Source: an uncultured Clostridia bacterium
GTDB taxonomy: Bacteria > Bacillota > Clostridia > TANB77 > CAG-508
NCBI GenBank assembly: GCA_948946035.1
Contig: CARBKU010000004.1
Span: 1 to 22,196 of the forward strand
DNA length: 22,196 bases
Direction: 5' to 3'
Shown: piece by piece, positions 1 to 8,196 of the stretch
Layout: the number at the start of each line of letters is the position of its first letter
How positions within the stretch are numbered: the stretch's first letter is position 1
Translations under genes and position numbers: made by a program
Notes under the pieces: model-generated
What the model was told of the DNA's origin: nothing
The model's database searches: none
Seen by the model: only the letters and a program-made list of their open reading frames with translations

Positions 1-21
1 TTAGAAAATTTTCTATTTGGT

Positions 22-99
22 AATGCTATCAACTTAAGGTATATATATTATTTATGCAGTATTGCAAAAATAGTATATATACCTTAAGCTGATAGCATT
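22..99. repeat. Long imperfect inverted repeat (hairpin) after the M23 gene
   Basis: Two 30-base arms (22-51 and 70-99) are reverse complements except for two mismatches, with an 18-base loop. The arms share the core CTTAAGGTATATATA. A separate perfect 14-base palindrome (TAGAAAATTTTCTA) lies at 2-15. The hairpin is downstream of the minus-strand hydrolase gene ending at 164, so it could end that operon's transcripts, but no clear T tract follows it. It could equally be a small palindromic repeat element: the six bases CTATTT occur at 13-18 and 103-108, just outside the arms. Apart from these palindromes I see nothing in 1-163. Confidence 0.6.
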
Positions 100-163
100 G
101 CACTATTTTAACATCTTCTTATATATATTATATTACATATATGTATCAATTTATAATTATTTT

Positions 164-1366
164 TTAAAAATAATTTTGTGGATTTACTCTACATGTTTTA
201 TAGTCATATGGAGCTACTCTTACTTCAAAGTGTAAGTGTGGACCTGAGGAACGACCTGTATTTCCTGAATTCATAATCTTCTGCCCTCTTGATACTGTTT
301 GTCCAGGCGATACACAAATTGAACCAATTGTTCCATGTCCATACCAAGTTTGTAAACCATTTGCATGTTGAATTACTACATATGTACCATAACTATAAGT
401 TAAATTAGCTGTTTTTATAACAACACCAGTCTCAGCTGCATATACTGGAGTTCCAATTGGTACAGCATAATCTATAGCTCCATGATAACCTCCACTAGGA
501 TAATACATTCCAGCAGAAATACTACCAGAACTTACTGGTCTTTGTAATGTACCATTTCCTCCTACATAGTTTCCTCCTGATGAATTTCCATTATTTTTTA
601 TTGAATTTTTATTATTTAATGCTGCTATTTGTGCTGCATATTGTTCTTGAGCCTTTTTTATTTCTTTTGCAATTTTTATATTTGATTCTTGAAGTTCATC
701 TATTTCTTCTTGTATCGCTTTTTCATCTTGTGATAATTTTTGAACTTGTTTATCTTTTGCACTTTTAGCACTTTTTAATTGTGCTGAAATATTTTGTTTG
801 CTTAATTTCGAATTAGATAATTCTTGTTTGCTATTTTCTAATTCTTGTTTAGAACTTTCTATTTTTGATTTTTGATTTTGAATTTTTTCTAATAATTCTG
901 AATCATTTGTTGCAAGTTCTGTTACTAAATAATAGTTAGAAATTAAATCTGTAATGCTTTGTGAAGATAAAATTACATCTAAGTAAGAAGTATCTCCTGC
1001 TTCATATGTAGCAACTAATCTAGCATTTAACAATTCTTGTTGTTTTGTATAATCTTCTTGTGCTTTTTTTATTTCATTTTGTGCATTTGCTATTATATTA
1101 TTTAAATTAGAAATTTGTTCATCTAATTCTTCTATTTGAGTTTGATAATCTGTTATTTTTGTTGATAATTCTTCTACTTCTTTTACAGTTTCTGACTTTT
1201 CTGCTTTAACATCCTCTAAATCTGATTTCGCTTCATTGATTTTTTTATTATTCTGGCTTTGTTGATTTTTCAAGTCCTTTGTTGATGCTGCTATTACTAC
1301 ACTACTTTGTATCATCATTAGTACTACTACTATTACTGCTATAGTTTTTAGATAAAAATTTTTCAT
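164..1366 (-). CDS. Secreted murein hydrolase, coiled coil plus M23 (LytM) peptidase
   Basis: 400 aa. An N-terminal hydrophobic segment (about residues 6-26, ending VVIAAS) is a signal peptide. Residues about 28-245 are K/E/Q-rich heptad coiled coil of the EnvC/PcsB/CwlO-hydrolase type, including the family-like stretch VATYEAGDTSYLDVILSS. An Asn/Gly/Ser linker leads to the C-terminal M23 zinc peptidase with HGAID (HxxxD), WYGHG and GPHLHFEVR, so the zinc ligands and catalytic His are present. It is the last gene after ftsE-ftsX and a paralogue 33 bases upstream. A GGAGG site lies about 7 bases before ATG. By analogy with PcsB and CwlO systems, FtsEX would control its coiled coil so that it cuts peptidoglycan cross-links at the septum or sidewall. 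The usual S-x-Y-G-x-R-x-HP entry motif is missing, so its substrate preference may differ from the neighbouring paralogue. Confidence 0.9.
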   Translation of the reverse strand: MKNFYLKTIAVIVVVLMMIQSSVVIAASTKDLKNQQSQNNKKINEAKSDLEDVKAEKSETVKEVEELSTKITDYQTQIEELDEQISNLNNIIANAQNEIKKAQEDYTKQQELLNARLVATYEAGDTSYLDVILSSQSITDLISNYYLVTELATNDSELLEKIQNQKSKIESSKQELENSKQELSNSKLSKQNISAQLKSAKSAKDKQVQKLSQDEKAIQEEIDELQESNIKIAKEIKKAQEQYAAQIAALNNKNSIKNNGNSSGGNYVGGNGTLQRPVSSGSISAGMYYPSGGYHGAIDYAVPIGTPVYAAETGVVIKTANLTYSYGTYVVIQHANGLQTWYGHGTIGSICVSPGQTVSRGQKIMNSGNTGRSSGPHLHFEVRVAPYDYKTCRVNPQNYF

Positions 1367-1399
1367 ATAGCTACCTCCATTTATTTTTTATATTACTAC

Positions 1400-2638
1400 T
1401 TAATTAGTTATATTTGTTTCTTTATTTTTTTCTTCTGTATTATCTTTATCTTCATCTTTAGGTATTACACCACTTGTTATATATGGCATAGGATCTGTTA
1501 CTACACCATTTATTCTAACTTCAAAATGTGCATGTGGTCCTGTTGAATATCCTGTTGAACCAACTTTTAGTATTACATCTCCTCTTTTTACAGTTTGACC
1601 AACTTCTACTAATATTTCTGAACCATGTGCATATAGTGTTGAAATTCCTCCACCGTGATCAATTATTACCATATTTCCATATGCACTATTCATTCCAGCC
1701 TTTGTAACTATTCCATCATTTGCAGCTATAAAATTTGCTCCCATAGGTGCACTAATATCTACACCTGTATGTAATTTGTAAACACCAGTAATTGGGTGTG
1801 TTCTCATTCCATATTTAGAACTAATTCTTGTATATCCTGGAACTGGCCATGCTAGTTCTCCTCCAATATACTGTGTTTCTTGTCCTTCCATTGCTAAAGC
1901 TAATATTTCTCTATTTATTTCTGTGAATCTTTCATTATATTCATCTATTTTCTCTTGTATTTCTTGTTCTTGTTCTGACAATTTAGATATGTAATTTTCT
2001 CTAACGCTTTTTGTATTTTCTAGTATTTTGGCTGTTTTGGTTTGATTTTGTTTTATTATTCCTAATTGTTCCTTATTTTTGTCTAATTTTTGTTTTGCTA
2101 ATTCTATCTTATCTTTTTTAGCTTTCACATCTTCTAGTAATTCTGTTTCATAAGATGTTAATTCTGATATAAGAAAATAATTGGATAAAAAGTCAGATAC
2201 ACTTGTAGAACTTAAAATTACATCTAAATATCTTGTGTCTCCAGATTCATATATAAATATAAGTCTTTGCTCTAACAATTCTCTTTGCTCATTATATTTT
2301 TTTTCTGCTACTTCTAGTTCTTCTTCAACTATATTTATTGAAGATTGTAATTTTATAATTTTAGTATTTAATTCGTCTAATTCACTTTGTGATGTGGATA
2401 TTTTTTCATCTAATTTTTGAACTTGTTGTAAGTTTTGACTTAATTCATCTTGTACATCATTTAATTCTCCACTTGCTTCATCAATTTGTTGTTGTAATTG
2501 CTCTTGCTCTGTTTTTAAATCTGTTACAGAACTATTTTGTGTATTATTGTTTTGTTCATTTTCTTCTGCAAATACACTAGAAAATATACTAAAACTAATT
2601 ATTATAATAACTAAAACAATACATAAAATTTTACGCAT
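1400..2638 (-). CDS. Secreted murein hydrolase, coiled coil plus M23 peptidase (paralogue)
   Basis: 412 aa. A signal peptide covers about residues 1-24 (ends FSSVFAEE). A long coiled coil follows to about residue 250, with the same ESGDTRYLDVILSSTSVSDF element as its downstream neighbour. The canonical M23 domain has SSKYGMRTHPITG, LHTGVD (HxxxD), LYAHG and GPHAHFEVR, so all metal and catalytic positions are present. A Lys/Asp/Glu-rich tail closes the protein. The start is supported by AAGGAGA, six bases before ATG. The true ftsX stop (2649) is only 10 bases upstream, so the two are translationally close. The two tandem M23 proteins share architecture and arose by duplication. The likely role is FtsEX-activated cell-wall cleavage in growth or division. 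Confidence 0.92.
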   Translation of the reverse strand: MRKILCIVLVIIIISFSIFSSVFAEENEQNNNTQNSSVTDLKTEQEQLQQQIDEASGELNDVQDELSQNLQQVQKLDEKISTSQSELDELNTKIIKLQSSINIVEEELEVAEKKYNEQRELLEQRLIFIYESGDTRYLDVILSSTSVSDFLSNYFLISELTSYETELLEDVKAKKDKIELAKQKLDKNKEQLGIIKQNQTKTAKILENTKSVRENYISKLSEQEQEIQEKIDEYNERFTEINREILALAMEGQETQYIGGELAWPVPGYTRISSKYGMRTHPITGVYKLHTGVDISAPMGANFIAANDGIVTKAGMNSAYGNMVIIDHGGGISTLYAHGSEILVEVGQTVKRGDVILKVGSTGYSTGPHAHFEVRINGVVTDPMPYITSGVIPKDEDKDNTEEKNKETNITN

Positions 2639-2648
2639 GTCTTCTCCT

Positions 2649-3549
2649 TTATACTTTTAAATATTTCCTCATTGAAATAACACTTCCGCATTGCTCCTAT
2701 TCCAATTCCTAATAACATGTAAACAAATATTATCGAACTTAGCATTTCATTAAAACTTACTAAACTCATATTTATTACTTGCATGAATTGTGAATTTACC
2801 ATTTTTTCTGCAATTACATTATATACTCCTCCAACTATTACAATAGATATGCTACTAGCCATAACTCCTATAATCATACCTTCTACTATAAATGGCCATC
2901 TTATAAATCCATTTGTTGCTCCTACGTATTTCATAATTGAAATTTCTTTTCTTCTTACATGTACTGTAAGTTTTATTGTGTTTGCTATTATGAAAATTGA
3001 TATTAATATTAGTAATACTAATATTACTCCTGTAACAATTTTTATTCCATTTGCTAAATTTATTAATGTTGTTACTGTTTCATCTTTACTTGTTATTTTT
3101 TTTATATTTTCTATTGTTAATATTTGGTCTTGTACTGATTTGCTTTTCTTTAAATCTGTTAATGTTACTATATATGATGATGGGAAAATGTTATTTTCTT
3201 CATAACCAGATAATAAATCTTGTTTGTCTCCAAATTTTTCTTTCATTTGATTTAGTGCTGCTTCTTTTGAGACAAATTCAGTAGTACTTACTCCATCTAA
3301 ATTTCTTATTCTTTCTCCTATTTCATCAATTTGTTCTTGTGTAGCATCATTATTTATAAAAACTTGCATTCCTTGTGCTGCCTCTACTTCTGATACAAAG
3401 TGATTGATGTTTTCACCTAATATTAAAAATATTCCAAAAATTATCATTGTTGCACACATTATCATTAGTGATGCTCCAGTCGATTTTTTGTTTTTAAATA
3501 CATTGGTAAAACCTTCTCCTATTAAATATCCTATTCTATTATATTTCAC
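2649..3549 (-). CDS. ftsX: Cell-division membrane protein FtsX, needs a +1 shift at CGG
   Basis: Permease-like partner of FtsE: a non-transporting ABC complex that passes a cytoplasmic signal to extracellular murein hydrolases. There is a transmembrane segment near residues 25-50, a large extracellular loop to about residue 165, then three more membrane segments. Conserved FtsX features include RRKEISIMKYVGATNGFIRWPF. The best start is GTG at 3549, with GGTGGG seven bases upstream (ATG at 3555 is possible), overlapping ftsE by 11 bases. Read straight, the frame leaves the family at codon 288 (CGG, 2686-2688) and runs on to 2611 inside the next gene with an unrelated tail. Skipping the C gives GSVISMRKYLKV and a stop at 2649, the normal FtsX C-terminus, for 299 aa. 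That stop sits ideally before the next gene's ribosome binding site. Confidence 0.9.
2686..2688 (-). other. Putative +1 recoding site, CGG codon 288 of ftsX
   Basis: The coding strand reads GCA ATG C GGA AGT GTT. Decoding CGG as a normal codon loses the conserved FtsX C-terminus; skipping the C restores it (A-M-G-S-V). A GGAG sequence lies a few bases upstream, which could act like the Shine-Dalgarno stimulator of RF2 frameshifting, but the other sites lack it. Confidence 0.6.
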
Positions 3550-4225
3550 AATCATACCCACCTTTTTTATCATCTCTTACAATTTTGCCTTTGTTAATAT
3601 GAATTACTCTTTTCTTCATTTTATCGACGATGTCCTTTGCATGTGTTGCTACCACTACTGTTGTTCCTCTCATATTTATATCATTAAGTAAGTTCATAAT
3701 TTCCCATGCTGTATCTGGGTCAAGATTTCCTGTTGGTTCATCTGCTATTAACATAGATGGATTATTTACTAAAGCTCTGGCTAAGGCTACTCTTTGTTGT
3801 TCTCCTCCTGATAATTCGTTTGGATACATTTTTGCTTTTCCACTTAATCCAACTAGTGATAATACCATTGGAACTTGTCTTCTAATGTGTCTAGGTGTAG
3901 CTCTTACTATATACATTGCGTATGCTACATTGTCATATACTGTTTTATCTGGTAAGAGTCTGAAGTCTTGAAATACTACCCCCATACTTCTTCTTAAATA
4001 TGGTACTCTACTTGATTTTAAAAAGGTGGTATCTTTTCCATTTATTATAATGTTACCAGAAGTAGGCTCTTCTTCTTTTAATATTAGTTTGATTAGTGTT
4101 GATTTACCGCTTCCAGAAGTACCTACTAAGAATGTAAATTCTCCTTTGTCAATAACAAAATTTGCATTTTTTACTGCCTGTGTTCCTGTATCATATGTTT
4201 TAACTACATTTCTAAATTCTATCAT
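3539..4225 (-). CDS. ftsE: Cell-division ATP-binding protein FtsE
   Basis: 228 aa, the usual FtsE length. It is an ABC ATPase with Walker A GTSGSGKST (about residues 36-44), Q-loop VFQDFRLL, signature LSGGEQQR, Walker B MLIADEPTG and switch TTVVVATH. MGVVFQDFRLLPDKTVYDNV is very typical of FtsE. Start chosen at 4225: AAGGAGA lies seven bases before ATG and the protein then begins MIEFRNVVKTYD. A longer frame reaching 4303 adds only low-complexity residues in AT-rich leader. It is the first gene of ftsE-ftsX-M23-M23. FtsE binds ATP and works through FtsX to gate peptidoglycan hydrolases at the membrane. A terminator-like hairpin upstream (4321-4361) separates this operon from the small gene before it, so its promoter should lie in 4226-4320. 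No strong -35/-10 pair was found there. Confidence 0.96.
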   Translation of the reverse strand: MIEFRNVVKTYDTGTQAVKNANFVIDKGEFTFLVGTSGSGKSTLIKLILKEEEPTSGNIIINGKDTTFLKSSRVPYLRRSMGVVFQDFRLLPDKTVYDNVAYAMYIVRATPRHIRRQVPMVLSLVGLSGKAKMYPNELSGGEQQRVALARALVNNPSMLIADEPTGNLDPDTAWEIMNLLNDINMRGTTVVVATHAKDIVDKMKKRVIHINKGKIVRDDKKGGYDCEI

Positions 4226-4320
4226 TTTTTTCTCCTTAATGTACAACTTAATCATTATCTTTTTATACACATTAATAATAACAATAATCTTGATTTTTTG
4301 CAATAGTTTTTTTGTAAAAT

Positions 4321-4361
4321 AAGGATAGAAAATGTTGGTTTTTTTTGCATTTTCTATCCTT
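4321..4361 (-). terminator. Strong hairpin between the small gene and ftsE
   Basis: A perfect 14-base stem (4321-4334 with 4348-4361, core GGATAGAAAATG) encloses a 13-base T-rich loop. It lies 23 bases past the stop of the small minus-strand gene. In that direction the stem is followed by ATTTTAC, only a partial U tract. It likely ends the small gene's transcript and insulates ftsE. Confidence 0.6.
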
Positions 4362-4384
4362 TATATAAATATTTAATTTTATCT

Positions 4385-4696
4385 TTATTTTTTCTTATTA
4401 AATGTTACTTCTTGAAATAAGAAATCTCTTACTTTTCCCCATGTAATTTCTTGATGCAAAAATTCATTAATTTCATTCTCAATTTTTTGTTGATGCGGTG
4501 TTAATTCTACTTTAATCTCTTTATTCCAATCTATTTCTTGTAGCCAAAATGCTTTAAAATTTGACCAAAATCCTACTTTTGTAGGTAAATTATTGTTTCT
4601 AATTGTTCCAGCATTTTCTATTTTAGATTGCTCATTATCTAATTGTACTCCTCCAAACACTCCTGATACTTTGTTTTCTTCTCCTAGGTCTGCCAT
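4385..4696 (-). CDS. Small protein of unknown function with a triplicated F-x-x-QE motif
   Basis: 103 aa from the ATG at 4696, chosen because AGGAGG lies eight bases upstream; a longer frame to 4762 would run through the promoter. I do not recognise the family. There is no signal peptide or membrane segment. The N-terminal half is acidic and Asn-rich and probably disordered (MADLGEENKVSGVFGG). The C-terminal half holds three copies of one short motif: FWLQEIDWNK (about residues 51-60), FLHQEITWGK (78-87) and FLFQEVTFNK (92-101), consensus F-[WL]-x-Q-E-[IV]-[DT]-[WF]-x-K. It is monocistronic, between mtaB and ftsE, with its own good promoter and a terminator hairpin, so it is probably well expressed. 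The evenly spaced aromatic motifs suggest a short helical repeat binding a partner, but that is inference. Confidence 0.75.
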   Translation of the reverse strand: MADLGEENKVSGVFGGVQLDNEQSKIENAGTIRNNNLPTKVGFWSNFKAFWLQEIDWNKEIKVELTPHQQKIENEINEFLHQEITWGKVRDFLFQEVTFNKKK

Positions 4697-4733
4697 ATTG
4701 TTTCCTCCTTTGCTTATGTAATTTATATTTTTA

Positions 4734-4762
4734 TTTATACTATAATCGACAATATTTATCAA
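4734..4762 (-). promoter_or_regulatory. Sigma-A promoter of the small gene
   Basis: On the minus strand, TTGATA (4757-4762), a 17-base spacer and TATAAA (4734-4739), about 40 bases before the ATG at 4696. This is close to the consensus. Confidence 0.7.
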
Positions 4763-4849
4763 TATTTTTGCTAAATTTATATATTAAATATTGATTACAT
4801 ATCAGTTACACTTTTATTACATAAGGTATTTTCATTAGAGATAGCAATT

Positions 4850-4918
4850 GGATAAATATATAATTTTATTGCCTTTTAGACTAATACAATTAATTTATTT
4901 AAATTGATATATTTATCC
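4850..4918. repeat. Inverted repeat downstream of mtaB
   Basis: Perfect 12-base arms GGATAAATATAT (4850-4861) and its complement (4907-4918), 45 bases apart. Looser similarity extends outward: ATTAG...TAGCAAT on the left, and its counterpart overlapping the mtaB stop codon at 4936-4947. It may be the mtaB transcript end or a small palindromic element. There is no T tract, so the role is uncertain. Nothing else is visible in 4763-4935. Confidence 0.4.
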
Positions 4919-4935
4919 TTAACTTAAAAACATTG

Positions 4936-6238
4936 CTAGAGACTAATAGTTTTGGCAATAATATACTCTCCTTGTGCTTTTTCTCCAATAACTTTTTGCA
5001 TCTTATTTTCTAGATTCTGGCTAGTTTTATAATGTACCAAGATATAGTTTTTAGTATGACCTTTATATACTCCCTCTTTTTCTTCTTCGAATAATACTTC
5101 AACTTCTTTACCAATATAATTTTCATTATATTCTCTTTGCATCTTATTAGAAAGTTCTATAATTTTTTTACTTCTCGCTTCTTTTATCTTTCCATCCACT
5201 TGATTTTGCATACTTGCTGCTTTTGTTCCTTTTCTTTGTGAATATTTAAATACGTGCATTTTATAAAATTTTATCTGTTTTAAAAATTTATATGTATTTT
5301 CAAATTCTTGTTCTGTTTCTCCTGGAAATCCAACTATTATGTCTGTTGTTAACAACACATCTTCATAATGGTCTCTTAAAAGAGATACAATTTGTTTAAA
5401 TTCTTCTGTTGTATATCTTCTATTCATTCTCTTTAATGTTGTGTCACATCCACTTTGCAAAGATAAATGAAAATGATGACATACTTTTTCTATTTTTTTA
5501 AGTCTTTTTACAAAATCTTCTGTTATTAATAGTGGCTCTATTGAGCCTAATCTAATTCTTTCTAATCCTTGTATTTTGTTTATTTCTTCTAGTAAATCTA
5601 TTAAATTGTATTGTTGCTCAAAATCTTTTCCATATGATGCTATATGTATTCCTGTTATTACTACTTCTTTTATTTCGTTTTGAACATTTTTTATTATTTC
5701 TGATATTATACTTTGTGGTTTTCTACTTCTTACTTTTCCTCTTGCATATGGAATTATACAGTAGGAACAAAATCTATCACACCCATCTTGTATTTTTATT
5801 ACTGCTCTTGTTTTTTCTGTATATTCTACATCTCCAAATTCAATAAAGTCATTTTGATGCATTACATCTTCTGTTTGCATCTGTTTTGTTTTTTCTTTTA
5901 TGTATTTTTCTACATGTTCTACTATTTGTGCCTTTTCATTATTTCCAAGAACTATGTTGACATCTTCCATTTCTTCTATTTCTTGCTTTGCTATTTGCAC
6001 ATAACAACCACATGCTACTATTATTGCATTTTTATTTAATTCTTTTACTCTTCTTAACATTTGTCTTGATTTTCTGTCTGACATATTTGTCACTGTACAT
6101 GTATTGATTATATAAATATCTGCTTTTTTGTTTTCTTCTACTATACTATATCCTTTTTCTATAAATTTTTGTGACATTGCATTTGTTTCGTACTGATTTA
6201 CTTTGCATCCGTAAAGTTATAAATGCTACTTTTTTCAT
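4936..6238 (-). CDS. mtaB: tRNA (N6-threonylcarbamoyladenosine-37) methylthiotransferase MtaB, +1 shift at CGG
   Basis: Radical-SAM enzyme that turns t6A37 into ms2t6A37 in ANN-decoding tRNAs. With the shift it is 433 aa. The N-terminal UPF0004 domain carries the auxiliary [4Fe-4S] cysteines in LGCKVNQYE, INTCTVTN and ACGCYVQ. The radical-SAM motif is GCDRFCSYCIIPYARGK (CxxxCxxC), and a C-terminal TRAM domain starts near IGKEVEVLFEEE. The start is ATG 6238, with GGAG upstream and MKKVAFITL. Codon 10 is CGG (6209-6211), and the straight frame fails there. Skipping the C gives LGCKVNQYETNAMSQKF and joins the long downstream frame exactly. A caller that ignores the shift would start near 6177 and lose the first cluster cysteine. 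It is the third gene after mreB and the MBL-fold gene. Its substrate, t6A, depends on tsaE/tsaB, which are encoded nearby. Confidence 0.93.
6209..6211 (-). other. Putative +1 recoding site, CGG codon 10 of mtaB
   Basis: The coding strand reads ACT TTA C GGA TGC AAA GTA. Skipping C restores L-G-C-K-V, the invariant MtaB motif that contains the first cluster cysteine. There is no Shine-Dalgarno-like sequence or homopolymer at the site. Confidence 0.65.
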
Positions 6239-6261
6239 TTTTTCTCCTCTAAAAATATTAA

Positions 6262-6992
6262 CTATATTTCTAATATTTCTCCATCACTTGGTATTATTAA
6301 ATTTGCTATATTCTTTTCTATTGCTATTTTTCTTGCTTGGTCACTCATATGTGTTGCAATTATTTTTTATTAAATTTTTTACATAAAATTTCAATATCAT
6401 CTACACCCATATGCATATAGTTTCGTTCTGGAAAACACATATCTACTACTGATATATCTGAATTTTCTATTATTTTATTTATATTTTCACAATATGTTGT
6501 GTCTCCAGAAAATCCAATGGATTCGCTTTCATGCTTAATTATATTCCAAAAGCAGGTTTACAATTTCCATGATCCATTAAATATAAATTAGCAATATATC
6601 CTTCTATAAATTCCTCATTCACCATATTTTTTGAATCATAAAATTCTAATTTTGCTTTATTTTTCATGTTTTGATATGTTAATGGCTCATCAACTAAACA
6701 TAAGTTATATATTTCTTCTACCATTTTCTCAGTATTTTTGGACAATATATTTTTAATTTTTTTTTGGATTGTTAAATGTTCTTTGCAAAATAAGAAATGG
6801 TAAATCTAAAAAGTGGTCTCCATGTAAATGAGTTATAAAAACTGCCTCAATATTATTAATATTAACTCCTTGTTGTTCTAATGTTTTAATGATTCCATTT
6901 TCACAGTCTATTAAAATTTTATCATCAATTAACGCACAAGCATTTCTTTCTTTTACAGGTATCGAACCTGTTCCTACTATTTGCAATTTCAT
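6262..6992 (-). pseudogene. Metallo-beta-lactamase-fold hydrolase (RNase Z-like), three frame breaks
   Basis: The conceptual product is about 243 aa. It opens MKLQIVGTGSIPVKERNACA, with the metal-binding motif HLHGDHFLDLP near residues 54-64. Later ligand regions are MDHG, FSGDTTYCE, MHMGVDDIE and IATHMSDQA, and it ends SDGEILEI. This order fits the RNase Z/arylsulfatase-like MBL family. Three breaks are needed: +1 in a nine-A run (6757-6765), -1 at ATATAATT near 6539-6544, and -1 in a six-A run (6363-6368). All are in A/T runs and none involves CGG. It sits between mreB (49-base gap) and mtaB (23-base gap) with a good GGAG site, so it was a normal operon member. Either the gene is decaying, or these are homopolymer sequencing errors, or slippage occurs on the A tracts. 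Confidence 0.8.
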
Positions 6993-7041
6993 TAATTTTT
7001 CTCCATATAAATTATATTTTAATACTTAGTTACTTATTAAA

Positions 7042-8035
7042 TTATAATACATCTAAATTGTCTAATGCTTTTCCTGTACCTAAAGCCACACAAGATACTG
7101 TATCTTGTGCTATCATTACATTTATTCCTGTTTTTTCTTGTAAAAGCTTATCTAATCCATCAACTAAGCATCCTCCACCAGTCATGTATATTCCTCTATC
7201 ACTGATGTCTGCTGCAAGTTCTGGTGGTGTTTTTTCTAGTACAGAGTGAACACTATCAACTATCATCATTGCTGGTTCAATTAGAGCTTCTAGCATTTCA
7301 CTTGAATAAACTTTTAATGTTTTTGGAAGTCCTGTTACTAGATCTCTTCCTCTTACTTCCATATCTGTATCTTGTATTTTTGGAAATACACATCCAATAT
7401 TTATTTTTAAGTCTTCTGCTGTTCTTTCTCCAATCATAATATTATGTCTTTTCTTAATGTATTTTACTATGTATTCATCAAATTTATCTCCTGCTACTTT
7501 TAAAGATGTGCTTACAACAGATCCTCCTAATGAAATTACTGCTATGTCAGTAGTTCCTCCTCCTATATCTACTACCATATTTCCACATGGTTTTGATATG
7601 TCAATTCCAGCTCCAATTGCTGCTGCTATTGGTTCTTCTATTAAACATACTTTTCTAGCTCCTGCTTGTGTTGCTGCATCTATTACTGCTTTTTTTTCTA
7701 CTTCTGTTACTTGTGATGGAATACATATCATTATTCTTGGTGCAAATACAGATTTTCCACATACTTTATGTATGAAATATTTTAACATTTTTTCTGTTAC
7801 TGTGTAGTCTGATATAACTCCATCTCTTAATGGTCTAGTTGCAATGATATTTCCAGGTGTTCTTCCGAAGCATTCTTCTTGCTTCTTTTCCAACTGATAG
7901 AACTTCTCCTGTGTTGTTATCTACTGCTACTACTGATGGTTCTCTTAATACTATTCCTTTTCCTTTTATATATGCTATTACTGTGGCAGTTCCTAAATCT
8001 ATTCCTATATCTTGTCCAAAACCAAATTTAAACAT
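7042..8035 (-). CDS. mreB: Rod-shape actin homologue MreB (or Mbl), +1 shift at CGG
   Basis: Bacterial actin that organises sidewall peptidoglycan synthesis. With one +1 shift it is 330 aa, near the usual 335-345. Actin-fold motifs: phosphate 1 DIGIDLGTATVIAY (about residues 9-22), connect 1 LIEEPIAAAIGAG, phosphate 2 MVVDIGGGTTDIAVISLGG, adenosine motif GIYMTGGGCLVDGL, connect 2 CVALGTGKAL. Codon 57 is CGG (7865-7867). Straight reading gives a 66-residue dead end. Skipping C gives RMLGRTPGNIIATRPLRDGV, one of the most conserved MreB stretches. It heads an mreB/MBL/mtaB operon driven by a near-consensus promoter (8086-8114). Which paralogue it is (MreB, Mbl or MreBH) cannot be settled here; no mreC or mreD follows, which fits Mbl or a dispersed mreB. 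Confidence 0.92.
7865..7867 (-). other. Putative +1 recoding site, CGG codon 57 of mreB
   Basis: The coding strand reads AGA ATG CTT C GGA AGA ACA CCT. Skipping C restores R-M-L-G-R-T-P-G. The upstream CTT could re-pair as TTC, as in RF2 frameshifting, but the other four sites have no such slip-prone codon. Confidence 0.65.
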
Positions 8036-8085
8036 GGAAATCTTCCCTTCTATAACTCTTTTTTCTTTATTACAATAGTATTACA

Positions 8086-8114
8086 ATTATATTACAAGTA
8101 TAATTATTTATCAA
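8086..8114 (-). promoter_or_regulatory. Sigma-A promoter of mreB
   Basis: On the minus strand, TTGATA (8109-8114), a 17-base spacer and TATAAT (8086-8091), about 50 bases before the ATG at 8035. The match to consensus is near perfect. Confidence 0.8.
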
Positions 8115-8196
8115 CCCTTTTTTTAATTTTTAATAATTTATTTGTAAATATTTAAAGGATTTAGTTCTAAATAATAAAAAATGTTATAAATCTTTT

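Noticed and set aside
7042..8035. Two separate genes for the two parts of mreB
   Set aside because: The parts align end to end to one MreB once a single C is skipped, and the second part has no ribosome binding site of its own.
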